Assembly (NCBI GenBank): GCA_017399965.1
Contig: JAFQAP010000016.1
Coordinates: 1-53,488 of the forward strand
Source of the DNA: Clostridia bacterium
GTDB taxonomy: Bacteria; Bacillota; Clostridia; Oscillospirales; CAG-382
Length of the DNA: 53,488 bases
Direction of reading: 5' to 3'
Positions 32,712 through 41,967 of this stretch are shown here, in pieces. The position numbers were made by a program, and so were the translations under genes. Numbering within the stretch: the stretch's first letter is position 1; every line of letters begins with the position of its first letter. The notes beneath the pieces are model-generated. The model saw only the letters and a list, made by a program, of their open reading frames with translations, made no database searches and was not told the origin of the DNA.

Positions 32712-35333
32712 TTAGTCTCTGAGAGCTGCCTGAGCTGCCGCGAGGCGTGCTATGGGAACTCTGAAGGGAGAACAGGAAACGTAAGACAGACCTGCCTTGT
32801 GGCAGAATTCAACGGAAGAGGGATCTCCGCCGTGTTCGCCGCATATACCCAGCTTGATATCGGGACGGGTCTGCTTGCCCAGCTTGGAAGCCATTTCAAC
32901 CAGCTTACCTACGCCGTTTTGGTCAAGTCGTGCGAAAGGATCGCTTTCGTAGATCTTGCTGTCGTAATATGCTTCAAGGAATTTACCTGCATCATCACGG
33001 GAGAAGCCGAAGGTCATCTGAGTAAGGTCGTTAGTACCGAAAGAGAAGAATTCCGCTTCTTTTGCAATCTCGTCTGCGGTAAGAGCGGCGCGGGGGATCT
33101 CGATCATAGTACCGACCTTGTACTGCATATTGCTGTTTGCCTTTGCAAGTTCTTCGTCTGCAGTATTAACAACGGTCTTTTTAACGTATGCAAGCTCTTT
33201 TACGTCGCCTACAAGAGGAATCATTATTTCGGGAACCATAGTCCATTCGGGATGACGTGCCTGAACATTGAGTGCGGCGCGGATAACAGCTCTTGTCTGC
33301 ATAGCCGCAATTTCGGGATAGGTAACCGCAAGACGGCATCCTCTGTGACCCATCATAGGGTTGAATTCGTGGAGAGAAGCAATGATATCCTTGATCTGCT
33401 TAACAGTCTTGCCCTGAGCTTCTGCAAGCTTTTCTATATCTTTTTCCTCGGTGGGAACGAACTCGTGGAGAGGGGGATCCAGGTAACGGATGGTTACAGG
33501 ATTGCCCTGCATTGCTTCGTAGAGGCTCTCAAAGTCTGCCCGCTGGAGAGGAAGGATCTTTTCAAGAGCTATTTCTCTCTGCTCAACGGTGTCGGAGCAT
33601 ATCATTTCACGGATAGCGTCGATCTTATCAAAGAACATGTGCTCGGTACGGCAGAGACCGATACCTTCTGCGCCAAGCTCGTAAGCCTTCTTTGCGTCCT
33701 TTTCGGTATCTGCGTTGGTACGGATACGAAGCTTTCTGAACTTATCTGCCCACGCCATTATTCTTCCCAATTCGCCGACTATCTTTGCGTCAACGGTGGG
33801 GATGATACCGTCGTAAATGTTACCGGTAGAACCGTCGATAGAGATTTCGTCTCCTTCGTTAAAGGTCTTACCTGCAAGAACAAATTTCTTGTTTTCTTCA
33901 TCCATAGCGATAGCGGAGCATCCGGATACACAGCAGGTACCCATTCCGCGTGCTACAACCGCTGCGTGGCTGGTCATACCGCCGCGTACGGTAAGGATAC
34001 CCTGAGCTGCCTTCATACCCTCAATATCTTCGGGAGAAGTCTCGAGTCTTACAAGAATAACTTTTTCGCCGCGCTCGTTCCAAGTCTTTGCATCTTCTGC
34101 GGTGAATACTATCTTACCGCAAGCTGCTCCGGGAGAAGCCGCCAAAGCCTTTGCCATGGGAACAGCCTTCTTAAGAGCTTCGGTGCTGAACTGAGGATGG
34201 AGAAGTGTATCGAGGTTTCTGGGGTCTATCATAAGAACCGCCTTTTCCTCGGTGATCATACCTTCGTCAACCAGATCGCAGGCTATTTTAAGAGCAGCCT
34301 GTGCGGTTCTCTTGCCGTTTCTGGTCTGAAGCATAAACAATTTTCTGTCTTCAATGGTGAATTCCATATCCTGCATATCGCGGTAATGGTTTTCAAGTAT
34401 ATTACAAATGTTGGTGAACTGCTCAAAGCATTCGGGCATAACTTCTGCCATCTTTGCAATGGGAAGGGGAGTACGAACACCTGCAACAACGTCTTCACCC
34501 TGAGCGTTCATAAGGAATTCGCCCATAAGACGCTTTTCACCGGTTGCGGGATCACGGGTAAACGCAACGCCGGTACCGGAGGTATCGCCCATGTTACCAA
34601 ACGCCATCATCTGTACGTTAACTGCGGTACCCCAGCTATAAGGAATATCGTTATCTCTTCTGTAGATGTTGGCTCTGGGGTTGTCCCAGCTGCTGAATAC
34701 TGCGGTAACAGCACCGAAGAGCTGTTCGATAGGATCATCGGGGAAATCTGCGCCGATCTTATCCTTGTATTCCTTCTTGAACTGTGTTGCCAGGTATTTA
34801 AGGTCCTCAGCGTCCATATCTACGTCCTGAGTAATACCTTTTTTCTCTTTGAGCTGGTCGATAAGAACTTCAAAATATTTCTTTCCGACTTCCATAACAA
34901 CGTCGGAATACATCTGAATAAATCTTCTGTAGCAGTCCCAAGCCCAGCGGGGGTTGCCGGATTTTTCTGCAATAACATTAACAACATTTTCGTTAAGACC
35001 GAGGTTGAGGATAGTATCCATCATACCGGGCATAGAAGCGCGTGCTCCGGATCTTACAGAAACCAACAAGGGGTTTTCAAGATCTCCGAACTTTTTGCCG
35101 GTAACTTCTTCCATCTTACCGATATATTCCAAAATCTGCGCCTTGATATCGTCGCCGATCTTTTTGCCGTCATCGTAATAACGGGTACAAGCCTCCGTAG
35201 TGATTGTAAATCCCTGGGGAACGGGCAATCCCAGATTTGTCATCTCTGCAAGATTTGCACCTTTACCGCCCAGTAATTCGCGCATGGAGCCGTTGCCTTC
35301 TGAAAACAAATAGACATACTTTTTTTCTGCCAT
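32712..35333 (-). CDS. ppdK: Pyruvate, phosphate dikinase
   Basis: 873 residues, the standard length. It interconverts pyruvate + ATP + Pi and PEP + AMP + PPi; in anaerobic Clostridia it usually runs as a PPi-saving glycolytic enzyme. N-terminal ATP-grasp: MRELLGGKGANLAEMTNLGL. Central swivelling domain with the phospho-histidine in GGMTSHAAVVARGMGTCCVS (His near 455). C-terminal PEP/pyruvate barrel: CGEHGGDPSSVEFCHKAGL. It has its own promoter and is followed by the CPBP gene after a hairpin. Confidence 0.98.
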   Translation of the reverse strand: MAEKKYVYLFSEGNGSMRELLGGKGANLAEMTNLGLPVPQGFTITTEACTRYYDDGKKIGDDIKAQILEYIGKMEEVTGKKFGDLENPLLVSVRSGARASMPGMMDTILNLGLNENVVNVIAEKSGNPRWAWDCYRRFIQMYSDVVMEVGKKYFEVLIDQLKEKKGITQDVDMDAEDLKYLATQFKKEYKDKIGADFPDDPIEQLFGAVTAVFSSWDNPRANIYRRDNDIPYSWGTAVNVQMMAFGNMGDTSGTGVAFTRDPATGEKRLMGEFLMNAQGEDVVAGVRTPLPIAKMAEVMPECFEQFTNICNILENHYRDMQDMEFTIEDRKLFMLQTRNGKRTAQAALKIACDLVDEGMITEEKAVLMIDPRNLDTLLHPQFSTEALKKAVPMAKALAASPGAACGKIVFTAEDAKTWNERGEKVILVRLETSPEDIEGMKAAQGILTVRGGMTSHAAVVARGMGTCCVSGCSAIAMDEENKKFVLAGKTFNEGDEISIDGSTGNIYDGIIPTVDAKIVGELGRIMAWADKFRKLRIRTNADTEKDAKKAYELGAEGIGLCRTEHMFFDKIDAIREMICSDTVEQREIALEKILPLQRADFESLYEAMQGNPVTIRYLDPPLHEFVPTEEKDIEKLAEAQGKTVKQIKDIIASLHEFNPMMGHRGCRLAVTYPEIAAMQTRAVIRAALNVQARHPEWTMVPEIMIPLVGDVKELAYVKKTVVNTADEELAKANSNMQYKVGTMIEIPRAALTADEIAKEAEFFSFGTNDLTQMTFGFSRDDAGKFLEAYYDSKIYESDPFARLDQNGVGKLVEMASKLGKQTRPDIKLGICGEHGGDPSSVEFCHKAGLSYVSCSPFRVPIARLAAAQAALRD

Positions 35334-35364
35334 GTGTGTACCTCCGTAAAATTTTAATCGATAT

Positions 35365-35392
35365 ATTATAACACAAAATTTGGTTTTGTCTA
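35365..35392 (-). promoter_or_regulatory. Promoter of ppdK
   Basis: On the - strand TAGACA (35387-35392), 16 bases, TATAAT (35365-35370) with an upstream TG (extended -10). Confidence 0.7.
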
Positions 35393-35444
35393 TACTTTTT
35401 TCAAAACTTTATTTCATATTATATAATTTATATACTTATTGCAC

Positions 35445-35473
35445 TTGACAAAACGGCTTAAAAAGGATAAACT
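35445..35473 (+). promoter_or_regulatory. Promoter of pth-mfd
   Basis: TTGACA (35445-35450), a 17-base spacer, then TAAACT (35468-35473). Confidence 0.72.
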
Positions 35474-35497
35474 TACACACCGAAGGAGGTTTTGACT

Positions 35498-36085
35498 ATG
35501 GGTTTGTTTTCATCCGGTAGTATTGAATATATCATCGTCGGTCTCGGTAATCCCGAGCCGAAATACGATACCACCCGCCACAATGCAGGCTTCAGGGCAA
35601 TAGACCGTCTTGCGGAAAATTGCGGCGCCCGCATAAATTCTCTTAAGCACAGAGCGCTTTGCGGCAAGGCGGAGATCTCCGGAAAAAAAGTTTTGCTTTT
35701 AAAGCCTCAGACGTATATGAACCATTCCGGTGAAGCTGTAAGAAGTGCCGCGTCATTTTATAAAGTACCTCCCGCAAAGATTATTGTACTTTTTGACGAT
35801 TGCGCTATCGGTGTAGGCGAGATACGTATACGCAGAAAAGGAAGCGCAGGCGGTCATAACGGAATCAAATCCCTTATCGAGCATTTGGGAACGCAGGATT
35901 TCCCCAGAGTAAAGATAGGTGTGGGGGAAAAGCCTCATCCCGATTACGATATGGCGGATTGGGTGCTTTCCGGCTTTTCGCAAGCGGAATTCAAAGCCGT
36001 TTGCAGCCGCTTTGATGACGTTTCCAAGGCTGTAGAGCTTATTGTTTCCGGCGAGACAGATAAAGCGATGAATCTTTTTAATTAG
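35498..36085 (+). CDS. pth: Peptidyl-tRNA hydrolase
   Basis: 195 residues from ATG 35498, 8 bases after AAGGAGG. It frees peptidyl-tRNAs dropped from the ribosome. Active-site features: YIIVGLGNPEPKYDTTRHNA with catalytic His28, LLKPQTYMNHSGEAV, and KGSAGGHNGIKSLIEHLGTQ. The mfd start follows after 3 bases, the usual pth-mfd pairing in Firmicutes. Confidence 0.96.
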   Translation: MGLFSSGSIEYIIVGLGNPEPKYDTTRHNAGFRAIDRLAENCGARINSLKHRALCGKAEISGKKVLLLKPQTYMNHSGEAVRSAASFYKVPPAKIIVLFDDCAIGVGEIRIRRKGSAGGHNGIKSLIEHLGTQDFPRVKIGVGEKPHPDYDMADWVLSGFSQAEFKAVCSRFDDVSKAVELIVSGETDKAMNLFN

Positions 36086-36088
36086 CTT

Positions 36089-39000
36089 ATGAATACCGTA
36101 ATTTCACAATTTTCACTTGATACCGAATTTTCGGCGCTAACCGAAAATTTCAAAAAGGGACGGGTTCCGTGCGTTGCAACAGGGGTGTGTGACGCCGCCC
36201 GCCCCCTTTTCTGCACGGCTTTTTCAAAGGAAATAAACAAAAAACTGCTTATTATAATGCCCGATGAAAGGGAAGCCCAACGTCTTCGCTCCGAATTGGA
36301 ATATTATATGGAAAACGTTTTGTTTTTTCCCGCAAGAGATTTTGTTTTCGATAACGTAAAGGGCTATTCCCGCGAGTTTGAGCAGCAGCGTATCGGCGTA
36401 CTTTCCGCTCTTTTGGACGGAAAGGCAGATGCGGTAATAACCGTACCCGATGCGGTCATGCAATATACCGTGCCTCCCGAAATACTGCAGGATATTACAC
36501 TTCACGTACGTGCAGGGGAAAACATATCCGTTTCACAGCTTTCCTCCTGGCTTGCTCTTTTGGGATATCAGCGTACCGAGCAGGTGGAGGGCGAAGGTCA
36601 GTTTGCTGTCCGCGGCGGTATTGTTGACGTATTTTCTCCCTCATATCCCAACCCGTTCCGTATAGACTTTTTCGGAGATGAGGTCGATCTTATCGGATTT
36701 TTTGACGTAACATCCCAAAGGCGTTACGAAAATACGGAATCTGTGAGCATACTTCCCGTATACGAACTTTTGCCGGATAATCTGGCGTATGAAAATATAG
36801 CCTTTCATATCGGAAAGCAAATTAAAAAATTCACGGGCAGCGAAAAGCTGAGAGACCTTTTAATAAAAGAAAAAGAAAACTGCGAAAATCATATTAGAAT
36901 TACCGCTCTCGATAAATACGCATCCTTTGTGTACGAGGAAAAAACAACCGTTTTGGATTATCTTTCGGATTTTGCTGTTATTGCGGTAAATACCAATCGT
37001 ATAAAGGAGCGTGCAGGAGCGTTCTGCTGGCAGAACGAGCAGACGTTTGCTTCCCTTGCGGAAAGCGGCATACTCCCTGCGGGAAGCCGGCTTCCTCATA
37101 TGGATTTGGATATGTTCGTATCTTCGTTGGCGAAAAAGACGTTGGCTCTGGATTATTTTTCGGGCGCAAACAAAATGTTTGATTACCGCGATGAATACAC
37201 GGTTTTAACCAAATCCGTAAACTCTTATCTTTCTAATCTTGAGCTTTTGGCGGACGACCTGAGATCTTCTGTCGATCTTAAGCGTAACGTGCTTATTTTA
37301 ACCGTGAGCGAGCGCGCCGCAGACAATATGCTGACTGCGCTCAACGAAAGAAATATAGGCTGTTACCGTTTCAGCGGTCAGCTTCATAAAGGTCTTGCCG
37401 GAGTGGGCACTTTGGACGGAAACCAATCTCTTTGCGGTTTTGAACTGCCCAGAGCCAATTTCGTTTTATATACCGATACGGACACTTTGCAAAACGTTTC
37501 CGCACGGCGTAAAGAACGGGTGAGAAAAAAAGTGACCAAGAGCGAGCGTATCGCTTCTTATGCAGACCTTACCTTCGGTGACCTTGTGGTACACGCAAAT
37601 CACGGTATCGGACGCTTTGAAGGAATAACCAATCTTACCGTAGAAGGCGTTTCAAAGGACTATATAAAAATACGTTATGCGGGTACAGATACATTGTACG
37701 TGCCATGTAACCAGCTCGACTTGGTTTCCAAATATATCGGTAACGAAAACACCAAACTTTCCAAAATGGGCACATCCGAATGGCAGCGCACCAAAGCCCG
37801 TGCAAAAAGCGCCGCAAAGGATATCGCAAAAGAGCTTATTGCTCTTTATGCCGCCCGCCAGTTGAAAGAAGGCTTTGCTTATCCTCCCGATGAGGAGATG
37901 CAGGAAGAGTTTGAGTCTATGTTCGAGTATGACGAAACCGACGACCAGCTCAGAGCCGCAGAGGATATTAAAAAGGACATGGAAAGCCCCGTACCCATGG
38001 ACCGCCTTTTGTGCGGCGACGTGGGATTCGGAAAGACAGAAGTTGCTTTGCGCGCCGCTTTTAAGGCGATAGTTTCCGGCAAGCAGGTGGCGGTTTTGGT
38101 GCCTACAACAATTCTTGCAATGCAGCATTATCAGACAATGCTGTCCCGCTTCCGCGCTTTCCCCGTAAAGGTTGCAATGATGTCGCGTTTCCGCACCAAA
38201 GCGGAGCAGGCACAGACTATAGAAGACTTGCGCATAGGAAAGATCGACGTAGTAGTGGGCACACACCGCATACTTCAAAGCGATATAAAGTTTAAGGATC
38301 TCGGATTACTCATTGTAGACGAAGAACAGCGCTTTGGTGTGACTCACAAGGAAAAGCTTAAACAGCTTGCCGAAAACGTGGATGTTCTCACCCTTACCGC
38401 AACTCCCATTCCCAGAACCCTTAATATGGCTTTGTCGGGTATTCGGGATATGTCGGTGCTGGAGGAAGCGCCTTCGGACAGAATCCCCGTACAGACCTTT
38501 GTGCTGGAGCACGATGATGCAGTGGTACACGAGGCTATCCGCCGCGAACTGCGCAGAGGCGGGCAGGTATTCTATCTTCACAACGTGGTGGAGACCATTT
38601 ATTCCTGCGCCAAAAAGCTTTCGGAGGCGTTCCCCGAAGCTGTGGTTGCCGTCGCCCACGGAAAAATGAGCAAAGACGAGCTTGGCGAAATATGGGAAAA
38701 TATGGTTCGCGGCGAAATTGACGTTTTGGTTTGCACCACTATTATCGAAACGGGTATCGATGTGCCCAACGCCAATACACTTGTTATAGAAAATGCCGAC
38801 CACATGGGACTTTCTCAGCTTCATCAGCTTAGGGGAAGAGTGGGACGTTCCGCCCGTAAAGCTTATGCTTATTTTACCTACAGAACGGGAAGTATCCTTA
38901 AAGAAATAGCAGAAAAGCGTCTTGATGCCATACGTGAATTTACTGAATTCGGAAGCGGATTCAAGATTGCTATGAGAGACCTTGAGCTTCGCGGCGCAGG

Positions 39001-39577
39001 CAACGTGCTGGGCGCCGAGCAAAGCGGACAGATGGAGGCTATCGGTTACGATCTGTACGTAAAAATTCTTGAAGAAGCCGTAGAAGAGCTGAAGGGCAAT
39101 CCCAAAATGCCCAAGAGCGACTGCACGGTGGATATGTCTGTCAGCGCATTTATACCCGAAGACTATATTCCGTCTTCCCAGATGCGTATAGACGTTTACC
39201 GAAAGATCGCGTGTATCGAATCGGAGGCGGACAGAGATGATCTGCTTGATGAACTTCTTGACCGTTTCGGCGATATACCGCCTACGCTGTGGAATCTTGT
39301 AAGAGTTTCTCTTGTAAGAAACGGTGCGTGTGCCTGCGGCATAAAGCTTATTGAGCAAAAAAGAGGTCTTATTTCCTTTTTCCCCGAACAGATAGACGTG
39401 CGCGCTTGCACCGTACTTGCGTCCGACCTCAAGTACAGGGGAAGAATGCTGCTGTCTCTGGGAGGAAAGCCTCACTTTGCTTACAGACCTTCCGAAAAAG
39501 AGGATATACTTGATACTGTTGCGGAAATTCTTGAAAAGTTTAAAAATTTACTTCAAAACAGTGTAGACAACGGCTGA
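36089..39577 (+). CDS. mfd: Transcription-repair coupling factor Mfd
   Basis: 1162 residues, full length. It removes RNA polymerase stalled at lesions and recruits UvrA. The N-terminal UvrB-like module spans about 1-350. The RNA-polymerase-interacting CarD-like domain starts near 490 (FGDLVVHANHGIGRFEGI). The RecG-like motor has GDVGFGKTEVALRAAFKA near 643 and VDEEQRFGV near 742; the TRCF C-terminal domain covers about 1000-1120. No strong ribosome site precedes ATG 36089, so it likely depends on coupling to pth. Confidence 0.97.
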   Translation: MNTVISQFSLDTEFSALTENFKKGRVPCVATGVCDAARPLFCTAFSKEINKKLLIIMPDEREAQRLRSELEYYMENVLFFPARDFVFDNVKGYSREFEQQRIGVLSALLDGKADAVITVPDAVMQYTVPPEILQDITLHVRAGENISVSQLSSWLALLGYQRTEQVEGEGQFAVRGGIVDVFSPSYPNPFRIDFFGDEVDLIGFFDVTSQRRYENTESVSILPVYELLPDNLAYENIAFHIGKQIKKFTGSEKLRDLLIKEKENCENHIRITALDKYASFVYEEKTTVLDYLSDFAVIAVNTNRIKERAGAFCWQNEQTFASLAESGILPAGSRLPHMDLDMFVSSLAKKTLALDYFSGANKMFDYRDEYTVLTKSVNSYLSNLELLADDLRSSVDLKRNVLILTVSERAADNMLTALNERNIGCYRFSGQLHKGLAGVGTLDGNQSLCGFELPRANFVLYTDTDTLQNVSARRKERVRKKVTKSERIASYADLTFGDLVVHANHGIGRFEGITNLTVEGVSKDYIKIRYAGTDTLYVPCNQLDLVSKYIGNENTKLSKMGTSEWQRTKARAKSAAKDIAKELIALYAARQLKEGFAYPPDEEMQEEFESMFEYDETDDQLRAAEDIKKDMESPVPMDRLLCGDVGFGKTEVALRAAFKAIVSGKQVAVLVPTTILAMQHYQTMLSRFRAFPVKVAMMSRFRTKAEQAQTIEDLRIGKIDVVVGTHRILQSDIKFKDLGLLIVDEEQRFGVTHKEKLKQLAENVDVLTLTATPIPRTLNMALSGIRDMSVLEEAPSDRIPVQTFVLEHDDAVVHEAIRRELRRGGQVFYLHNVVETIYSCAKKLSEAFPEAVVAVAHGKMSKDELGEIWENMVRGEIDVLVCTTIIETGIDVPNANTLVIENADHMGLSQLHQLRGRVGRSARKAYAYFTYRTGSILKEIAEKRLDAIREFTEFGSGFKIAMRDLELRGAGNVLGAEQSGQMEAIGYDLYVKILEEAVEELKGNPKMPKSDCTVDMSVSAFIPEDYIPSSQMRIDVYRKIACIESEADRDDLLDELLDRFGDIPPTLWNLVRVSLVRNGACACGIKLIEQKRGLISFFPEQIDVRACTVLASDLKYRGRMLLSLGGKPHFAYRPSEKEDILDTVAEILEKFKNLLQNSVDNG

Positions 39578-39592
39578 ATTTTGTAATATAAT
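39564..39592 (+). promoter_or_regulatory. Promoter of the PrsA-like foldase
   Basis: TAGACA (39564-39569), a 17-base spacer, then TATAAT (39587-39592). The -35 box overlaps the end of mfd. Confidence 0.72.
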
Positions 39593-39622
39593 ATGTTCAT
39601 GACCAATGGAGGAATTTTCAAA

Positions 39623-41017
39623 ATGTTTAAAAAAGTTTTTTGCGCACTGGTGTGCGTGGTATTAATGCTGTCCCTCTGCGCTTGCCAAGCCAGCCCTGTG
39701 ATAGCTACATACGAGGGTATGTCTCTTGACAGCTCTATGTACGCTTTGCATCTCGCGGTAGAGAAGAGAGCGGTTCAGGAGTACCTTTATTATTACTACC
39801 AGACGGACATAAGCAATACGCCCGCTTTCTGGGACGAGTATTATGACCAGGAAAACAAGATCACTTGGACAGATTATATCAATACTGAATTCTGCAATAT
39901 GCTGGTTGCAATGAAATTCTGCAAGGACCACAATATTTCAGTCAAGGACGAGAGCGCCGCTGCGGATATAGAAGAGCTGGCGCAAAGCTATATCGAAACT
40001 GCCGGCAGCAAGGACCTTTTGAATATCGAGCTTGCTCAGTACGGCGCAGATTACGATATGCTTGTTGAATATCTCCGCAGTTATCAGTATATCAGCCTTA
40101 TGCAGGAATATCTGGTTTCCGACGGTACTCTTGCGGTAAGTGATGCAGAAGTACTTGAGTACCTTTCCGATTACTGGAATTTCGATTACATTCTTTTCGA
40201 AACCCTCGATTCCGCAGGAAAGCCTATGGTTGATAAAGATATAACCGATGAACAGGCGAAGGAATTTTTCCTTTCAAATTACGTTACCGTAAAGCACGTT
40301 CTTTACCTTACCCAGAATCTTTCCGAAGATAAAAAGGCAGAGAAAAAGGATAAAGCGCAAGCCGCTCTTGAGGCTATCCAATCCGGCGAAAAAGAATTTG
40401 AGGATTTTAAAAAGGATAACGAAGACAGCAATCTTGAGTACACCTTTACTTACGGCGAAATGGTTTCCGAGTTTGAAAAAGCCGCTTTTGAAATGCAGCC
40501 CGGCGAAACCCGCGTTGTCGAAACCGCTTACGGTTATCATCTTATGATGAAGGAAGAATTGGATGTTGCCGCCTTTGATAAGATGGTAAGCGACGTTAAA
40601 GCAGCCGTAACCGCTTCAAGAATTAAAGCGGAAACAGAAGACTTCCTTGAAAAGCTTAAAAACGGCGAAGAGGAATTCAAAAAATCCGAAGACGATTCTT
40701 ATAAATACGGCGAAAATATGGTCGTCAACAAGGAAGACGATACTGTGAGCAAAGACCTTTACGAGCTCTTCAAGAGTACCGAAGTAGGGGATTACTTTAT
40801 GTATCAGTACGGTTCTTACGGATATTATATCTTCAAGCGAGTAGAGTTTGATGATGCGGACGTAAAGGAGTTTTCCGAAAATATTTCCGCAACCATTCTC
40901 GGCGAAAAGTTTACCAAATATATTAACGAGCTTGCAAAATCCGTAGAGATAAACGAAGAAGAAATGGCTAAGTTTGATATAAAGACAGTCCGTTCTTTCT
41001 TCTCCGAGAAAAAATAA
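39623..41017 (+). CDS. PrsA-like peptidyl-prolyl isomerase lipoprotein
   Basis: 464 residues from ATG 39623, with GGAGG upstream. The signal peptide ends in LCAC (Cys21 lipidated). A SurA/PrsA N-terminal helical region is followed by a parvulin (PPIC) domain at about 215-320: VTVKHVLYLTQNLSEDKK, then FTYGEMVSEFEKAAFEM and YGYHLMMKEE. The C-terminal part is a helical extension. Such proteins fold secreted proteins at the membrane-wall interface. The pth-mfd-prsA order is typical of Clostridia. An insertion rich in Lys/Glu (DKKAEKKDKAQAALEA) sits between the first two PPIC strands. Confidence 0.88.
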   Translation: MFKKVFCALVCVVLMLSLCACQASPVIATYEGMSLDSSMYALHLAVEKRAVQEYLYYYYQTDISNTPAFWDEYYDQENKITWTDYINTEFCNMLVAMKFCKDHNISVKDESAAADIEELAQSYIETAGSKDLLNIELAQYGADYDMLVEYLRSYQYISLMQEYLVSDGTLAVSDAEVLEYLSDYWNFDYILFETLDSAGKPMVDKDITDEQAKEFFLSNYVTVKHVLYLTQNLSEDKKAEKKDKAQAALEAIQSGEKEFEDFKKDNEDSNLEYTFTYGEMVSEFEKAAFEMQPGETRVVETAYGYHLMMKEELDVAAFDKMVSDVKAAVTASRIKAETEDFLEKLKNGEEEFKKSEDDSYKYGENMVVNKEDDTVSKDLYELFKSTEVGDYFMYQYGSYGYYIFKRVEFDDADVKEFSENISATILGEKFTKYINELAKSVEINEEEMAKFDIKTVRSFFSEKK

Positions 41018-41029
41018 ATTGAAAAATTC

Positions 41030-41053
41030 AGGCGGCTTGTGTAAAGCCGCCTT
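41030..41053 (+). terminator. Terminator of the PrsA-like gene
   Basis: Stem AGGCGGCTT/AAGCCGCCTT with a 5-base loop. The T run is short. Confidence 0.7.
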
Positions 41054-41072
41054 TATACAATGGTGAATATTT

Positions 41073-41846
41073 ATGATTTTAAAGGATTATCACGTTCACA
41101 CCACCTATTGCGATGGAAAAAGCACCGCTGAAGAAACTGTAAAAGCTGCTATATCCCGCGGGGTGCATACTCTTGGCTTTTCGGGTCATTCTTATACGTC
41201 ATTTGATACGGATTATTGTATGACACCGGAAAAGACAGAAAAATACATAGATGAAATATCCTTTTTAAAAGAAAAATACGGCGATAGGATCAATATACTG
41301 TGCGGAATAGAATTGGATGCATATTCGGATATCGATGTATCCCGTTTTGATTATGCCATAGGCTCTGCCCACTATATTAAAAAAGACGGATGCTATATAC
41401 CCGTAGATCTTTCCGCAGATACGTTGTTCTGCGCTGCGGCGGAGCATTTCGGAGGGGATATATACGCACTTACCGAAGCGTATTATGAAACCGTTTTACT
41501 GCTTAAGGATAAAAAAATTGATATTATCGGTCATTTTGATTTGATAACCAAATTTAATCAAAACAGTGTTATGTTTGATGAACAGCACCCGAGATATATT
41601 AATGCGGCAGTTAAAGCCATAGATGTTCTTATACAAAAGAACATACCCTTTGAAATAAACACCGGAGTTATTATACGCGGGTACAAGGATAAGCCTTATC
41701 CTTCGGATTTTATTCTTGATAAAATAACCGAAAAAGGCGGTAGATTCTTGCTTAACAGCGATTCCCACCGAAGCGATATGCTGTGCTTTGAATTTGAAAA
41801 GTGGCGCGCCCACGCAGACGGCAGAAAAGTAAATTGGTTTGAATAA
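41073..41846 (+). CDS. hisK: PHP domain phosphatase, histidinol-phosphatase (HisK) type
   Basis: 257 residues. PHP motifs: DYHVHTTYCDGKST (metal His pair), GFSGHSYTSFD, ILCGIELDA, YAIGSAHYI, IIGHFDLITKF, NSDSHRSDML. This set fits the HisK/HisJ enzymes that remove phosphate from L-histidinol phosphate. No other his gene is nearby, so another phosphoester substrate is possible. A terminator follows directly. Confidence 0.85.
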   Translation: MILKDYHVHTTYCDGKSTAEETVKAAISRGVHTLGFSGHSYTSFDTDYCMTPEKTEKYIDEISFLKEKYGDRINILCGIELDAYSDIDVSRFDYAIGSAHYIKKDGCYIPVDLSADTLFCAAAEHFGGDIYALTEAYYETVLLLKDKKIDIIGHFDLITKFNQNSVMFDEQHPRYINAAVKAIDVLIQKNIPFEINTGVIIRGYKDKPYPSDFILDKITEKGGRFLLNSDSHRSDMLCFEFEKWRAHADGRKVNWFE

Positions 41847-41861
41847 TTTGGTAAAAACAAG

Positions 41862-41891
41862 AAAAGCAGGGAACAAACAAACCCTGCTTTT
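41862..41891 (+). terminator. Terminator of the PHP phosphatase gene
   Basis: Stem AAAAGCAGGG/CCCTGCTTTT followed by CTTTTTG. Confidence 0.88.
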
Positions 41892-41927
41892 CTTTTTGTT
41901 GGGGAGATTAGAAATTCCCGATCGGGT

Positions 41928-41960
41928 GCTGCGGCAAATACTCCCGATATTTGCCGCAGC
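41928..41960 (-). terminator. Terminator of the 41968-42666 gene
   Basis: Perfect 13-base stem GCTGCGGCAAATA/TATTTGCCGCAGC with a 7-base loop, 7 bases past the - strand stop. CCCGATCGGG (41916-41925) is a second small palindrome beside it. Confidence 0.75.
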
Positions 41961-41967
41961 GAATGTA

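Noticed and set aside
32658..35276. 872-residue open frame antisense to ppdK (and a 645-residue one antisense to metG at 29146-31083)
   Set aside because: No ribosome site, Cys/His/Phe-rich composition with no recognisable domain, and the sense gene is certain. Rare use of TTA, CTA and TCA codons in highly expressed genes leaves the opposite strand free of stops.
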